Origin: Nocardioides sp.
GTDB taxonomy: Bacteria; Actinomycetota; Actinomycetes; Propionibacteriales; Nocardioidaceae
Direction: 5' to 3'
Assembly (NCBI GenBank): GCA_020636915.1
Contig: JACJWV010000007.1
Coordinates: 158,119-222,118 of the forward strand
Length of the DNA: 64,000 nucleotides
Part shown: in pieces, positions 36,263 to 45,468 of the stretch
How the letters are laid out: each line of letters opens with the position of its first letter
Position numbering within the stretch: the stretch's first letter is position 1
Made by a program: the position numbers and the translations under genes
The notes under the pieces: generated by a model
Seen by the model: the letters and a program-made list of their open reading frames with translations, nothing else
Told to the model about the DNA's origin: nothing
Database searches by the model: none

Positions 36263-37330
36263 ATGCGGATCGCGCTGGTGACCGAGACCTTCTTCCCCGC
36301 CGTCGACGGCACGACCACCACCGTGAAGGCGGTCCTCGACCGGCTGGTCGACCACGGCCACGACGTGCTCGTCGTCGCACCCGGGCCGGGCCTGACGTCG
36401 TACCGGGGGTGCCGAGTCGCCCGGGTCCGGCCCCTCGACCGGCCCGGGTCCCAGGTCCGCGAGGCGCTCGACCTCTTCCGCCCCGACCTGGTGCACGTCA
36501 CCTCGCCGGACGGGATCGGCCGCCGGGCCGTCAAGCACGCCCGGCGGGTGGGCGTGCCGGTGCTGGTGGTGGAGCAGTCGCCGCTGCTCGACGTGACGCC
36601 GGAGTACTGGCGCACCCGGGTCGCCGAACGGGCTGACCGGGTGCTCGTCACCTCGACCTGGATGCTCGGCCGGCTGGCCGAGCTCGACGTCGACGCGGGA
36701 CTCTGGCAGCCGGGCGTCGACACCGCCGCGTTCACGCCGGCCCTGCGCGACGACTGGCTGCACGGGCGCTGGTCACGCTCGCGGTCGGCCGGCGCCCCCC
36801 TGGTCGTCGTCGGCTACGTCGGAAGCCTGCGCAAGAGGCACGACGTACGACGGCTGGCGACCCTGGCCGACGTGCCCGGGATCCGCCCGGTGGTGATCGG
36901 CGAGGGGCCCCAGCGGGGCTGGCTCGAGGGCCGGCTGCCCGGGGCGAGGTTCACCGGGGCGCTCACCACCGGGGAGCTGACCGCCGTGCTGCCGTCCCTC
37001 GACGTGCTGGTCCACCCCGGCCGCCACGAGACGTGCTGCCACACGCTCCGCGAGGCCGCCGCAGCGGCGGTGCCGGTCGTCGCACCGCGGTCGGGCGGTG
37101 CGGTCGACGTGGTCCGCAGCCTCGAGACCGGGCTGCTCCACGACCCCGCGGACGAGGGCGGGCTCGCCCGCGCGGTGGCCGCGATCGCCGCCGACCGCCA
37201 CCGGGCGCTGCTGGGACACCGCGCTCGTGAGCTGGCGACCTGCACCTGGCACGACGCGGTCGACGAGCTGGTCGACCTGCACTACCGGTCGCTGGTCCCG
37301 CGGGAGCGACCGGTCGGTAACCGGACGTAA
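36263..37330 (+). CDS. Family 4 glycosyltransferase (GT-B)
   Basis: 355-residue retaining glycosyltransferase with two Rossmann domains, like the mannosyltransferases of phosphatidyl-inositol mannoside or glycan synthesis. Seen: MRIALVTETFFPAVDGTTTT and VKAVLDRLVDHGHDVLVVAP at the N-terminus, ALDLFRPDLVHVTSPDGIG, VVVGYVGSLRKRHD, and the C-terminal ExxxxxxxE-like motif HETCCHTLREAAAAAVPVVA with two unusual adjacent cysteines in place of the common FG. No TM helices; it would act at the inner membrane face. It sits between two divergent sdh operons without obvious link to them. Confidence 0.83.
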   Translation: MRIALVTETFFPAVDGTTTTVKAVLDRLVDHGHDVLVVAPGPGLTSYRGCRVARVRPLDRPGSQVREALDLFRPDLVHVTSPDGIGRRAVKHARRVGVPVLVVEQSPLLDVTPEYWRTRVAERADRVLVTSTWMLGRLAELDVDAGLWQPGVDTAAFTPALRDDWLHGRWSRSRSAGAPLVVVGYVGSLRKRHDVRRLATLADVPGIRPVVIGEGPQRGWLEGRLPGARFTGALTTGELTAVLPSLDVLVHPGRHETCCHTLREAAAAAVPVVAPRSGGAVDVVRSLETGLLHDPADEGGLARAVAAIAADRHRALLGHRARELATCTWHDAVDELVDLHYRSLVPRERPVGNRT

Positions 37331-37369
37331 GTCACACGGCCCCCGCGCCACAGCGCCCGACCCGCCGGG

Positions 37370-37375
37370 TAGCGT
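37370..37375 (+). promoter_or_regulatory. Candidate -10 box of sdh operon 2, leaderless
   Basis: TAGCGT ends 8 nt before the GTG start of the cytochrome b gene, with no ribosome-binding site between. No convincing -35 sequence. Confidence 0.35.
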
Positions 37376-37383
37376 GGCCCTCC

Positions 37384-38085
37384 GTGGCAACGACGACCTT
37401 GGTGACGGGAGCGCGGGCGTCGCGTTCCACGATCACGCTCAAGCTCCTGATGGCCGCCAGCGGCATCGTCTTCATCCTGTTCGTGCTGCTGCACATGTAC
37501 GGGAACCTGAAGGCGTTCGCTGGTCACGACGCCTACAACGAGTACGCGCACCACCTGCGCACGCTGGGCGAGCCGATGCTCCCCTACGAGGGCTTCTTGT
37601 GGATCCTCCGCGCCGCGCTCATCGTGGCGCTCGTCGTGCACGCCTACTCGGCCTTCGCCCTGTGGAGCCGGGCGTCGAAGGCGCGGACCCAGAAGTACGT
37701 GGTCAAGCGCAACCTCGCGTCGTCGTTCTCCTCGCGCTGGATGCGCTGGGGCGGCGTCACGATCCTGCTGTTCCTGGTCTGGCACCTGCTGAACTTCACC
37801 GTCGGCAAGGTCAACGTCACCGGTGGGGCGACCAACGACCCGTACAACCTCCTGGTCGACACGTTCGACACCTGGTGGATGACGGCGATCTACCTGGTTG
37901 CGATGTTCGCGCTCGGCATGCACCTGCACCACGGCACCTGGAGCGCCGCCCAGACGCTGGGGCTGACGAACAACGCCCGGGCCCGCCGCAACGCCAAGAC
38001 GCTCGGCTGGATCCTCGCGGTCGTCATCGCCGGCGGCTTCTCCCTCGTCCCGATCTTCGTCCTCGCGGGCGTCATCACCAAGTAA
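37384..38085 (+). CDS. sdhC: Succinate dehydrogenase cytochrome b subunit (operon 2, b558 type)
   Basis: 233 residues with five TM helices, the single-polypeptide, di-heme type B anchor seen in Bacillus SDH and fumarate reductases. Histidines suited to bind two hemes sit in each membrane block: FVLLHMYGNL, LVVHAYSAFAL, FLVWHLLNFTVG and LGMHLHHGTW. It anchors the catalytic subunits and passes electrons to quinone. Start GTG at 37384, 12 bp before sdhA. Confidence 0.9.
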   Translation: MATTTLVTGARASRSTITLKLLMAASGIVFILFVLLHMYGNLKAFAGHDAYNEYAHHLRTLGEPMLPYEGFLWILRAALIVALVVHAYSAFALWSRASKARTQKYVVKRNLASSFSSRWMRWGGVTILLFLVWHLLNFTVGKVNVTGGATNDPYNLLVDTFDTWWMTAIYLVAMFALGMHLHHGTWSAAQTLGLTNNARARRNAKTLGWILAVVIAGGFSLVPIFVLAGVITK

Positions 38086-38097
38086 GGGGTCGCGCAG

Positions 38098-40149
38098 ATG
38101 ACCGACATGCCGGACACCACCCTCACGGGGGACCCCTCCCACGACGCCCCCGGTCACGAGCACGGCGACGACGCCGCCGGCTACTACACCCCGGGCGCCC
38201 CGATCGCCGACACCAAGGCGCCGGGCGGCCCGATCGACGAGCGCTGGAGCACCCGCAAGTTCGAGGCGCGCCTGGTCAACCCGGCCAACCGCCGCAAGCT
38301 CGACATCATCATCGTCGGCACCGGCCTGGCCGGCGGCTCGGCCGCCGCCACGCTCGGCGAGGCCGGCTACAACGTCAAGTCGTTCTGCTACCAGGACTCC
38401 CCGCGCCGCGCCCACTCGATCGCCGCTCAGGGTGGCATCAACGCCGCGAAGAACTACAAGGAGGACGGCGACTCCGTCCACCGGCTCTTCTACGACACCG
38501 TCAAGGGCGGCGACTACCGCTCGCGCGAGTCGAACGTCTACCGCCTGGCCGAGGTCAGCACCAACATCATCGACCAGTGCGTCGCGCAGGGCGTCCCGTT
38601 CGCCCGCGAGTACGGCGGCCTCCTCGACAACCGCTCGTTCGGCGGCGTCCAGGTGTCGCGCACCTTCTACGCTCGCGGCCAGACCGGGCAGCAGCTGCTG
38701 ATCGGCGCCTACCAGGCCATGGAGCGCCAGGTCGCGGCCGGGACCGTCCAGCAGTTCACCCGGCACGAGATGCTCGAGCTGATCGTGGTGGACGGCAAGG
38801 CGCGGGGCATCATCGCCCGCGACCTGGTCACCGGCGAGATCGAGACGCACCTGGCCGACGTCGTCGTGCTCGCCACCGGCGGCTACGGCAACGTCTTCTT
38901 CCTCTCCACCAACGCGATGGGGTCCAACGTCACCGCGGCGTGGCGGGCGCACCGCAAGGGCGCCTACATGGCCAACCCCTGCTACACGCAGATCCACCCG
39001 ACCTGCATCCCCGTGACCGGCTCGCACCAGTCGAAGCTGACGCTGATGTCGGAGTCGCTGCGCAACGACGGCCGGATCTGGGTGCCCAAGAAGAAGGCGG
39101 ACTGCGACAAGGACCCCCGGGAGATCCCCGAGCAGGACCGCGACTACTACCTCGAGCGGATCTACCCGTCGTTCGGAAACCTGGTCCCCCGTGACATCGC
39201 CTCCCGCGCCGCGAAGAACGTGTGCGACGAGGGCCGCGGCGTCGGCCCGGAGGTCGACGGCGTCCGGCGCGGTGTCTACCTCGACTTCAGCGCCGCGATC
39301 GAGCGGCTGGGCCGGGCCGGGATCGAGGAGAAGTACGACAACCTCTTCGACATGTACGCCCGGATCACCGGCGAGAACCCCTACGAGACGCCCATGCGGA
39401 TCTACCCCGCCGTGCACTACGTCATGGGCGGGCTCTGGGTCGACTACGACCTGCAGGCCACCATCCCCGGCCTGTTCGTGACCGGAGAGGCGAACTTCTC
39501 CGACCACGGCGCCAACCGCCTCGGGGCCTCCGCCCTCATGCAGGGCCTCGCCGACGGCTACTTCGTGCTGCCCCACACGATCCGCGACTACCTCGCCGAC
39601 GGCCCGTTCGAGAAGGTCGACGAGAACCACCCCGCGGTCGTCGAGGCCCGCAAGTCGGTCGAGGACCGGGTCGCGCACTTCCTGTCCACCAACGGCACCC
39701 GCAGCGTCGACTCCTACCACCGCGAGCTCGGCAACATCATGTGGGAGTACTGCGGGATGGAGCGGACCGAGGACGGCCTGAAGAAGGCGATCGACCTGAT
39801 CCGGACCCTGCGCGAGGACTTCTGGCGCAACGTCAAGGTCCTCGGCACCGCCGAGTCGCTGAACCAGTCCCTGGAGAAGGCCGGCCGGGTCGCCGACTTC
39901 TTCGAGCTCGGCGAGCTCATGTGCATCGACGCGCTCAACCGTCGCGAGTCCTGCGGCGGCCACTTCCGGGGCGAGTCGCAGACCGAGGACGGCGAGGCGC
40001 TGCGCCACGACGACCAGTTCGCGTACGTCGCCGCCTGGGAGTTCACCCGCGACCCGGACTCGGAGTCCGAGGGCATGGGCGCGCCCGTCCTGCACAAGGA
40101 AGACCTCGTCTACACGGCCATCGAGATGAAGCAGCGGAGCTACAAGTGA
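38098..40149 (+). CDS. sdhA: Succinate dehydrogenase/fumarate reductase flavoprotein (operon 2)
   Basis: 683 residues, the long type B form. Seen: LDIIIVGTGLAGGSAAATLG, FAD-linking RAHSIAAQGGINAAKNY, IHPTCIPVTGSHQSKLTL, SRAAKNVCDEGRGVG, and GEANFSDHGANRLGASALMQ. An N-terminal extension of ~45 residues (GHEHGDDAAGYYTPGAPIAD) is acidic and not conserved elsewhere. It catalyses succinate/fumarate interconversion; direction in the cell cannot be read from sequence. Its stop overlaps the next gene's GTG. Confidence 0.94.
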   Translation: MTDMPDTTLTGDPSHDAPGHEHGDDAAGYYTPGAPIADTKAPGGPIDERWSTRKFEARLVNPANRRKLDIIIVGTGLAGGSAAATLGEAGYNVKSFCYQDSPRRAHSIAAQGGINAAKNYKEDGDSVHRLFYDTVKGGDYRSRESNVYRLAEVSTNIIDQCVAQGVPFAREYGGLLDNRSFGGVQVSRTFYARGQTGQQLLIGAYQAMERQVAAGTVQQFTRHEMLELIVVDGKARGIIARDLVTGEIETHLADVVVLATGGYGNVFFLSTNAMGSNVTAAWRAHRKGAYMANPCYTQIHPTCIPVTGSHQSKLTLMSESLRNDGRIWVPKKKADCDKDPREIPEQDRDYYLERIYPSFGNLVPRDIASRAAKNVCDEGRGVGPEVDGVRRGVYLDFSAAIERLGRAGIEEKYDNLFDMYARITGENPYETPMRIYPAVHYVMGGLWVDYDLQATIPGLFVTGEANFSDHGANRLGASALMQGLADGYFVLPHTIRDYLADGPFEKVDENHPAVVEARKSVEDRVAHFLSTNGTRSVDSYHRELGNIMWEYCGMERTEDGLKKAIDLIRTLREDFWRNVKVLGTAESLNQSLEKAGRVADFFELGELMCIDALNRRESCGGHFRGESQTEDGEALRHDDQFAYVAAWEFTRDPDSESEGMGAPVLHKEDLVYTAIEMKQRSYK

Positions 40150-40889
40150 GACTCACCCTCAAGATCTGGCGCCAGCCGGACGCCCAGACCAAGGGCGCGA
40201 TGCACACCTACGAGCTCGACGGCGTCTCGGAGGACATGTCGTTCCTGGAGATGCTCGACGTGCTCAACGAGGACCTGATCTCCAAGGGTGAGGACCCGGT
40301 CGCCTTCGACTCCGACTGCCGCGAGGGCATCTGCGGCATGTGCGGCCTGATGATCAACGGCCAGGCGCACGGTCCGGAGGTCACCACGACCTGCCAGCTC
40401 CACATGCGGTCCTTCAAGGACGGCGACGAGGTCGTGATCGAGCCGTGGCGGGCCGACGCCTTCCCGGTGATCAAGGACCTCGTGGTCGACCGCGGCGCCT
40501 TCGACCGGATCATCCAGGCCGGCGGGTTCATCTCCGTCAACACCGGCTCGGCGCCGGAGGCGCACTCGGTCCCGGTCCCCCGCGACGACGCGACCCGCGC
40601 GTTCAACGTGGCCACCTGCATCGGGTGCGGCGCCTGCGTGGCCGCCTGCCCCAACGGGTCGGCCTCGCTGTTCATGGGCGCGAAGGTCACCCACCTCGGC
40701 GAGCTGCCGCAGGGCCAGCCCGAGCGGGACGCCCGGGTCGTCGGGATGGTCGCCCAGCACGACGCCGAGGGCTTCGGCGGCTGCACCAACATCGGTGAGT
40801 GCACCGCCGCCTGCCCCAAGGAGATCCCGCTCGACGTGATCTCCCGGCTGAACTGGGACCTGCACGCGGCCCTGCGCCACGGTCACTGA
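40146..40889 (+). CDS. sdhB: Succinate dehydrogenase iron-sulfur subunit (operon 2)
   Basis: 247 residues. [2Fe-2S] motif CREGICGMCGLMING plus TTCQLHM; [4Fe-4S]/[3Fe-4S] motifs CIGCGACVAACPNGS and CTNIGECTAACPKEI. This spelling is typical of the type B enzyme and differs from the operon 1 protein. GTG start overlapping the sdhA stop (GTGA). The end faces the TIGR03032 gene with a 9-bp gap. Confidence 0.93.
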   Translation: MRLTLKIWRQPDAQTKGAMHTYELDGVSEDMSFLEMLDVLNEDLISKGEDPVAFDSDCREGICGMCGLMINGQAHGPEVTTTCQLHMRSFKDGDEVVIEPWRADAFPVIKDLVVDRGAFDRIIQAGGFISVNTGSAPEAHSVPVPRDDATRAFNVATCIGCGACVAACPNGSASLFMGAKVTHLGELPQGQPERDARVVGMVAQHDAEGFGGCTNIGECTAACPKEIPLDVISRLNWDLHAALRHGH

Positions 40890-40898
40890 GCCGGCGGG

Positions 40899-41972
40899 TC
40901 AAGGCGCCGGCAGCACCCACACCTCGTCTGCGTCGCCGGCTGGGCCGCCGAAGGTCGGGCACCGCGCCCCGGGGACGACCTGGACGTCGAAGATCTCCTC
41001 GACTCCGTTCTCGAACTGCAGGGTCGCGACCGTGTCGCCGGTGCGGAGGTCGATGACGCCGACCCCGCACACGAGCTGGTCGTGGTACGCCGCGATCGGC
41101 GCCCCACCGAACGTGGAGGTCTCGCGGATGCGGGAGAGGCCGACGAAGGCGAGGCCGTCGTGCAGGGCGAGCCCCCGGGCGTAGCCCGGCAGGACCGCCA
41201 CGACCTCGCGGCCGCCGCTGGCGGGGTCGACCCGCTCCAGCCGGCCCATCCCGGAGTTCAGGACGAACAGCTGCCCGTCGTACCACCGCGGGGAGTGCGG
41301 CATGGACAGCCCGGTCGTGACGACCTCGCCCGAGGGCACGTCCAGCACGGTGCCGGTGTCGTTGCGCGCCGCCCGCCAGCCGCCCGGCTCGTCGGTGCGC
41401 GCCATCACGGTCACGAACGCGGGGCGCCCGTCCCGCACCGCCAGGCCGTTGAGGTGGCAGCGGTCCTCCGCGGCCAGCGCGGAGATGAAGGGTGGCCGCC
41501 ACCGCGGCACGAAGCTGTAGCGCGGGTCGAGCCCGGCCAGGCACGAGAAGAGCGTGTTGACGACCCACAGGTCCGGCTCGCCGGCGTCCGTCGTGCCCCA
41601 GGCCAGCTCGTGGCACCGGATCTCCCCGGTCACGACCGACGAGGCCGGCAGCCAGCACCGGTCGTGACGGCCGGCCGGCTCGATCGACGGCGCGATGTCG
41701 GACTGCTCGCGCAGCGTCCAGACCTGGGTCTTGCCCCCGACCGCGATCCGGTCCCCATCCACGGCCACGCCCATGGCGTGGTCGAACCTGCGGAAGGCGA
41801 AGCTCAGGCGGCCGTCCGCCACGCCGACGGCGGCGAGCTGGCCGGCCTGGTAGGTCGACAGCAGCACCGAGCAACCGGCGGCCTCGAGCAGGCCGGGCAG
41901 CGACGTGCTGTGCCGGTAGCGGACCTCCGTCCCGGGGTCTGCCGCGTGCTCCTCGTCGGCTCCGGCTGTCAC
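40899..41972 (-). CDS. TIGR03032 family protein
   Basis: 357-residue conserved protein of the TIGR03032 group, predicted beta-propeller, function unknown. Family landmarks: SVLLSTYQAGQLAAVGV, FRRFDHAMGVAVDGD, CHELAWG, LWVVNTLFSCLAGLD, FVPRWRPPFISALAAEDRCH and LNGLAVRDGRPAFVTVM. No signal peptide. GTG start inside the ELW-repeat gene stop (GTGA overlap), so both propeller-like proteins are made from one message. Confidence 0.85.
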   Translation of the reverse strand: MTAGADEEHAADPGTEVRYRHSTSLPGLLEAAGCSVLLSTYQAGQLAAVGVADGRLSFAFRRFDHAMGVAVDGDRIAVGGKTQVWTLREQSDIAPSIEPAGRHDRCWLPASSVVTGEIRCHELAWGTTDAGEPDLWVVNTLFSCLAGLDPRYSFVPRWRPPFISALAAEDRCHLNGLAVRDGRPAFVTVMARTDEPGGWRAARNDTGTVLDVPSGEVVTTGLSMPHSPRWYDGQLFVLNSGMGRLERVDPASGGREVVAVLPGYARGLALHDGLAFVGLSRIRETSTFGGAPIAAYHDQLVCGVGVIDLRTGDTVATLQFENGVEEIFDVQVVPGARCPTFGGPAGDADEVWVLPAP

Positions 41973-43792
41973 CGAAGCCTCAGGGTGTAGCCGCGGACCA
42001 CGCTCGAGGCCGCGCCCCCGCAGGGGGTGAAGCTGAAGCGCGCCTGGACCCGCAGCTTGCCCTTCTCCCGCAGGACCCGCATCCCGGCCCGGGTCGGCTC
42101 GATCGTCACCGTCGTACGTCCGGCCTCCGGCAGCTCCTGCGCCGATCGCCTGATCGGCGAACCACCGGCGGGCGTGACCGCGAGACGGCCGGCCCCCTCG
42201 ACCGAGACCTTGACCCTCACCGAGCCCTCCCGGGTGTCCTGCTTGACCTTCGACGCGACGCGGAACCCGCCACCGGCGTTGATGTCCGCGACCATCGACG
42301 TCCCGTCAGCGGTGCCGTCGGAGGTCCACGGCTCCCGGCCGTGCACCCCGTCGTCGATGCTGAAGAACAAGGTGCCGCCGACGTCGGCCATGCCGCCCGG
42401 ACCGCTGTAGTAGGTGTCGTTGCTCGAGCTGATGTCCTCGACCAGGACCGTGCCCGCCTCGGTCCCGTCGGACGTCCAGAGCTCGGCCCCGTGCACGCCG
42501 TCGCGAGCGGCGAAGAACAGCTTCGGGCCGACAGCAATGAGGTACGCCGGGTCACTGCCGTAGCCGCCCGGGTTGATGTCCTCGACCAGGACCGTGCCCG
42601 CCTCGGTCCCGTCGGAGGTCCACAGCTCCCGGCCGTGCACCCCGTCGTCGGTGGTGAAGAACAGCGTGCCGGCCACGTCCGTCAGCGAGGAGGCACCGCC
42701 GTAGTACTCGTCCTCGTCGTTCGGGTCGAGGTCGGCCACCAGCACGGTGCCCGCATCCGACCCGTCGGAGGTCCACAGCTCCCGGCCGTGCACCCCGTCG
42801 TCGGCGTTGAAGAACAGCTTCCCACCCACGTCGGTCAGCTCGCCGGGCCCGCTACTGGGTGAGCCCGGCCTGATGTCGCGGACCAGGTGCGTGCCCGCGG
42901 CGGTGCCGTCCGACGACCAGAGCTCCCGACCGTGCACCCCGTCGCGGGCGGTGAAGTAGATCCCGCTCCCGACGGCCGTGAGGTACTCGGGGTCGCCGTC
43001 GTAGGAGCCGGCGCGGATGTCGTCGACCTGGACTGTGCCGGCCTTCGTGCCGTCGGAGGTCCACAGCTCGCGGCCGTGGACCCCGTCGTCGGCCGCGAAG
43101 AACAGCGCGTCGCCGACGGCGGTCAGGTTGTTGGGGCCGCTGTAGTAGCTGGTGTCGTCGGGGTCGATGTCCTTGACCAGCGCGGTGCCGGCCCGGGTGC
43201 CGTCCGAGCGCCACAGCTCCCGCCCGTGGGCGTCGTCGTCGATCGTGAAGAACAGCCGCTCCCCCACCGCGGTCAGCGACGCCGGGCCGCCGTAGTAGTC
43301 GTCGCCGCTGGAGATGTCCTTCACGAGCACGGTCCCCGCGCTGGTGCCGTCCGAGCGCCACAACTCCTTGCCGTGGACGCCGTCGTCAGCCGTGAAGAAC
43401 ACCAGGTCGCCCACCGCCGTCAGGTTGGAGACGTCCGACGACTCGCCCCCCGGGCGCACGTCCTTCACCAGCTCGGCGCCCGAGCCGTCCGACCGCCACA
43501 GCTCGCGGCCGTGGACCCCGTCGTCCGCCGCGAAGTAGGCGGCACCCCCGACGCCGACCGGCGCCGACGGGTCGCTCGACGGGGTGGGACCGCCGCACGA
43601 CGCCGGCCCTGCGGCCCCGCTCGCCGTCGCCGGCGACCCGGTCACGGCCAGCCCGGCGAACCCGAGCGCCGTGGCCGTCAGGACCGCCGACCGGCGGGTC
43701 GCCCCGGCTCGGGCGCGGCGGCGCAGCGCCTTCGCGCTCGCCACCCGCTGCCGCATCGCCCGCTGCCGCTCGCCACGCCGTCGACGACTCAT
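41969..43792 (-). CDS. Secreted ELWxxDGT-repeat protein
   Basis: 607 residues. A long Arg-rich N-terminus (RRRRGERQRAMRQRV) precedes a hydrophobic segment (AVLTATALGFAGLAVTGSPA), consistent with secretion by an extended signal. Then come nine repeats of about 47-50 residues of the form YFAADDGVHGRELWRSDGT plus AGTxLVKDI, the ELWxxDGT family, probably a beta-propeller. The ninth repeat is degenerate (EPWTSDGT). The last ~110 residues are a different beta-rich domain with VKVSVEGAGRLAVTPAGGSP. Role unknown; likely a surface or extracellular protein. Confidence 0.85.
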   Translation of the reverse strand: MSRRRRGERQRAMRQRVASAKALRRRARAGATRRSAVLTATALGFAGLAVTGSPATASGAAGPASCGGPTPSSDPSAPVGVGGAAYFAADDGVHGRELWRSDGSGAELVKDVRPGGESSDVSNLTAVGDLVFFTADDGVHGKELWRSDGTSAGTVLVKDISSGDDYYGGPASLTAVGERLFFTIDDDAHGRELWRSDGTRAGTALVKDIDPDDTSYYSGPNNLTAVGDALFFAADDGVHGRELWTSDGTKAGTVQVDDIRAGSYDGDPEYLTAVGSGIYFTARDGVHGRELWSSDGTAAGTHLVRDIRPGSPSSGPGELTDVGGKLFFNADDGVHGRELWTSDGSDAGTVLVADLDPNDEDEYYGGASSLTDVAGTLFFTTDDGVHGRELWTSDGTEAGTVLVEDINPGGYGSDPAYLIAVGPKLFFAARDGVHGAELWTSDGTEAGTVLVEDISSSNDTYYSGPGGMADVGGTLFFSIDDGVHGREPWTSDGTADGTSMVADINAGGGFRVASKVKQDTREGSVRVKVSVEGAGRLAVTPAGGSPIRRSAQELPEAGRTTVTIEPTRAGMRVLREKGKLRVQARFSFTPCGGAASSVVRGYTLRLR

Positions 43793-43894
43793 CCGTGCCT
43801 CCCCGGGAACCGGCGCGGTCGGATGGCCACGCCTGTGCTGAACATCATTCCTCGTCGCTGTGACGTTGTCCGGCTGTTGTCGGTTGCAGGCGGG

Positions 43895-44935
43895 TCATCG
43901 GTCCGTCCGGGTGATCCGTCGGGCCAGGGCGACCAGGCCGAGGGTGCTGAGGGCGCCGGCGGCGTACGGCGCGACCCACGCCGGTGTGCCGGCGTCGACC
44001 ACCACCGGCGGGGACGGGGGACCCTCGACCGGCGCCGCTGGCTCGGCGACCCGGGCCGCGCGGGCGGCGGGCGCGGTGTGGGCGAAGGCGGCGGCGTAGA
44101 GCACGATCCGCGAGAAGTAGTTGATCCAGACCAGGATGATCAGCGCGATGCCGAAGGCCTGGAACGCCGGGTTGCCCTGGGTGGACTGCAGCAGCAGGTT
44201 CGAGAGCTGCTTGAGCACCTCGAAGGCCAGGGCGCCGAGCAGCGCCCCCTGCCAGAGGGCGCTGCGTGGTGCCTCGGTCCGGCCGAGCAGCCGGAAGCAG
44301 AGGAAGAACAGGAGCAGGTCAGCCGCGACGCCGACCAGGATCGTGAGGACGCGGACCACCCAGCCCAGGTCGACGCCGAGGTGGAGCCAGTCGGCCAGGT
44401 CGCCGGAGAACCCGCCGATCAGCCCGGCGAGGGCGACGGACACGAACAGCACCCCGCCGATGAGGACCAGCACCAGCAGGTCGCGCAGCTTGGCCGCGAC
44501 GAAGCCCGGCCGCCGGTCCTCCGGGGTCTCGAACACGGTCGTGAGCGCATCCCGCATCGCGGAGAGCCAGCCCAGCCCCGTGTAGAGCAGGACCACCGCG
44601 CCGATGATCCCGAGCGTGCTGGCGGCGCGCTCGATCTGGTCCAGCGTCGCCTGGCCCTCGTCGCTGCCGATCAGGCCCGGCATCACCGTGTTCAGCGCGT
44701 CGGTGAGGTCCTGGCGGGCGCCCGCGTAGACCCGCGACACGAGCCCGACCACGAAGAAGGTCAGCGCGAGGATCGGGAAGAACGACAAGAACCCGAAGTA
44801 GGTGACCGCGCCCGCCTGCCGGCCGGCCTTCACCGCGCCGTAGTGCTCCTGCATCCGCACCAGGTGATCGACCAGGCGGCTGCGTCGGCGCACCGCGGCG
44901 ACGGACGACGCCAGCCGCTCCCCCGGGGACGCCAT
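43895..44935 (-). CDS. YihY/BrkB family membrane protein
   Basis: 346 residues with six TM helices in the YihY arrangement. Seen: AVTYFGFLSFFPILALTFFV (the family's GALAYYxxLSLFPLL-like opening), LYTGLGWLSAMRDALTTVFE, and IALIILVWINYFSRIVLYAA (the WxYYxxxIxxxGA-like end). The C-terminus adds a Pro/Ala-rich linker and one more hydrophobic segment before a basic tail. The ATG at 44935 overlaps the 2H phosphoesterase stop (TGATG). Molecular function is not established for the family. Confidence 0.87.
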   Translation of the reverse strand: MASPGERLASSVAAVRRRSRLVDHLVRMQEHYGAVKAGRQAGAVTYFGFLSFFPILALTFFVVGLVSRVYAGARQDLTDALNTVMPGLIGSDEGQATLDQIERAASTLGIIGAVVLLYTGLGWLSAMRDALTTVFETPEDRRPGFVAAKLRDLLVLVLIGGVLFVSVALAGLIGGFSGDLADWLHLGVDLGWVVRVLTILVGVAADLLLFFLCFRLLGRTEAPRSALWQGALLGALAFEVLKQLSNLLLQSTQGNPAFQAFGIALIILVWINYFSRIVLYAAAFAHTAPAARAARVAEPAAPVEGPPSPPVVVDAGTPAWVAPYAAGALSTLGLVALARRITRTDR

Positions 44936-45459
44936 CAGGACGAGGCGGGCGCCCGGAGCGGGTAGTCGCGGGTCGGCCGCCAGCCGGTGGCCGGGTCGTG
45001 CACGTAGAGGTGGAACTTCTCGACGTCGAACTCGCACTCGAAGTCCGACAGCTCCTCGAACGCCCGGTCCAGCATGGCGTCGGGGAGGTGGTGCGCGATC
45101 GTCACGTGGGGGTGGTAGGGGTAGGCGAGCTCGACGTCCAGCGGTCCGGTCCGCAGCGCCTTGGCCAGCTGCTCGCACCGGGAGATGCCCTCGACCAGCG
45201 TCACGAAGACCACGGGCGACACCGGCCGGAAGGTGCCGGTGCCGCGCAGGTGCACGCAGAAGCCGGTGACCTCGGCCGCCGCCTCCTCCAGGTGCTTCTC
45301 GACCTCCGTCAGGTGCAGCTCGTCGACCTCGGTCGGCGGGACGAGCGTGACGTGGGTCGGGATCATGGCCGCGGTCGCGTCACCGAGCGAGGTCCGGTAG
45401 TCCTGGAGCTCGGTCGCCCAGGGCTCCGGGATCGCGACGGCAACACCGATGGTCGGCAC
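44935..45459 (-). CDS. 2'-5' RNA ligase family (2H phosphoesterase) protein
   Basis: 174 residues with the two HxT motifs that define the 2H superfamily: PTHVTLVPP (about residue 35) and HPHVTIAHH (about 119). Members act on 2',3'-cyclic or 2'-5' phosphodiester bonds in RNA or nucleotides; the true substrate is unknown. GTG start at 45459, 9 bp after trpS and coupled to the YihY gene. Confidence 0.88.
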   Translation of the reverse strand: MPTIGVAVAIPEPWATELQDYRTSLGDATAAMIPTHVTLVPPTEVDELHLTEVEKHLEEAAAEVTGFCVHLRGTGTFRPVSPVVFVTLVEGISRCEQLAKALRTGPLDVELAYPYHPHVTIAHHLPDAMLDRAFEELSDFECEFDVEKFHLYVHDPATGWRPTRDYPLRAPASS

Positions 45460-45468
45460 CAGACGACC

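Noticed and set aside
37282..40095. A 937-codon minus-strand frame opposite sdh operon 2.
   Set aside because: Its product is Val/Asp/Gly/Arg-rich with no domain, and the plus strand holds sdhC and sdhA with all motifs.
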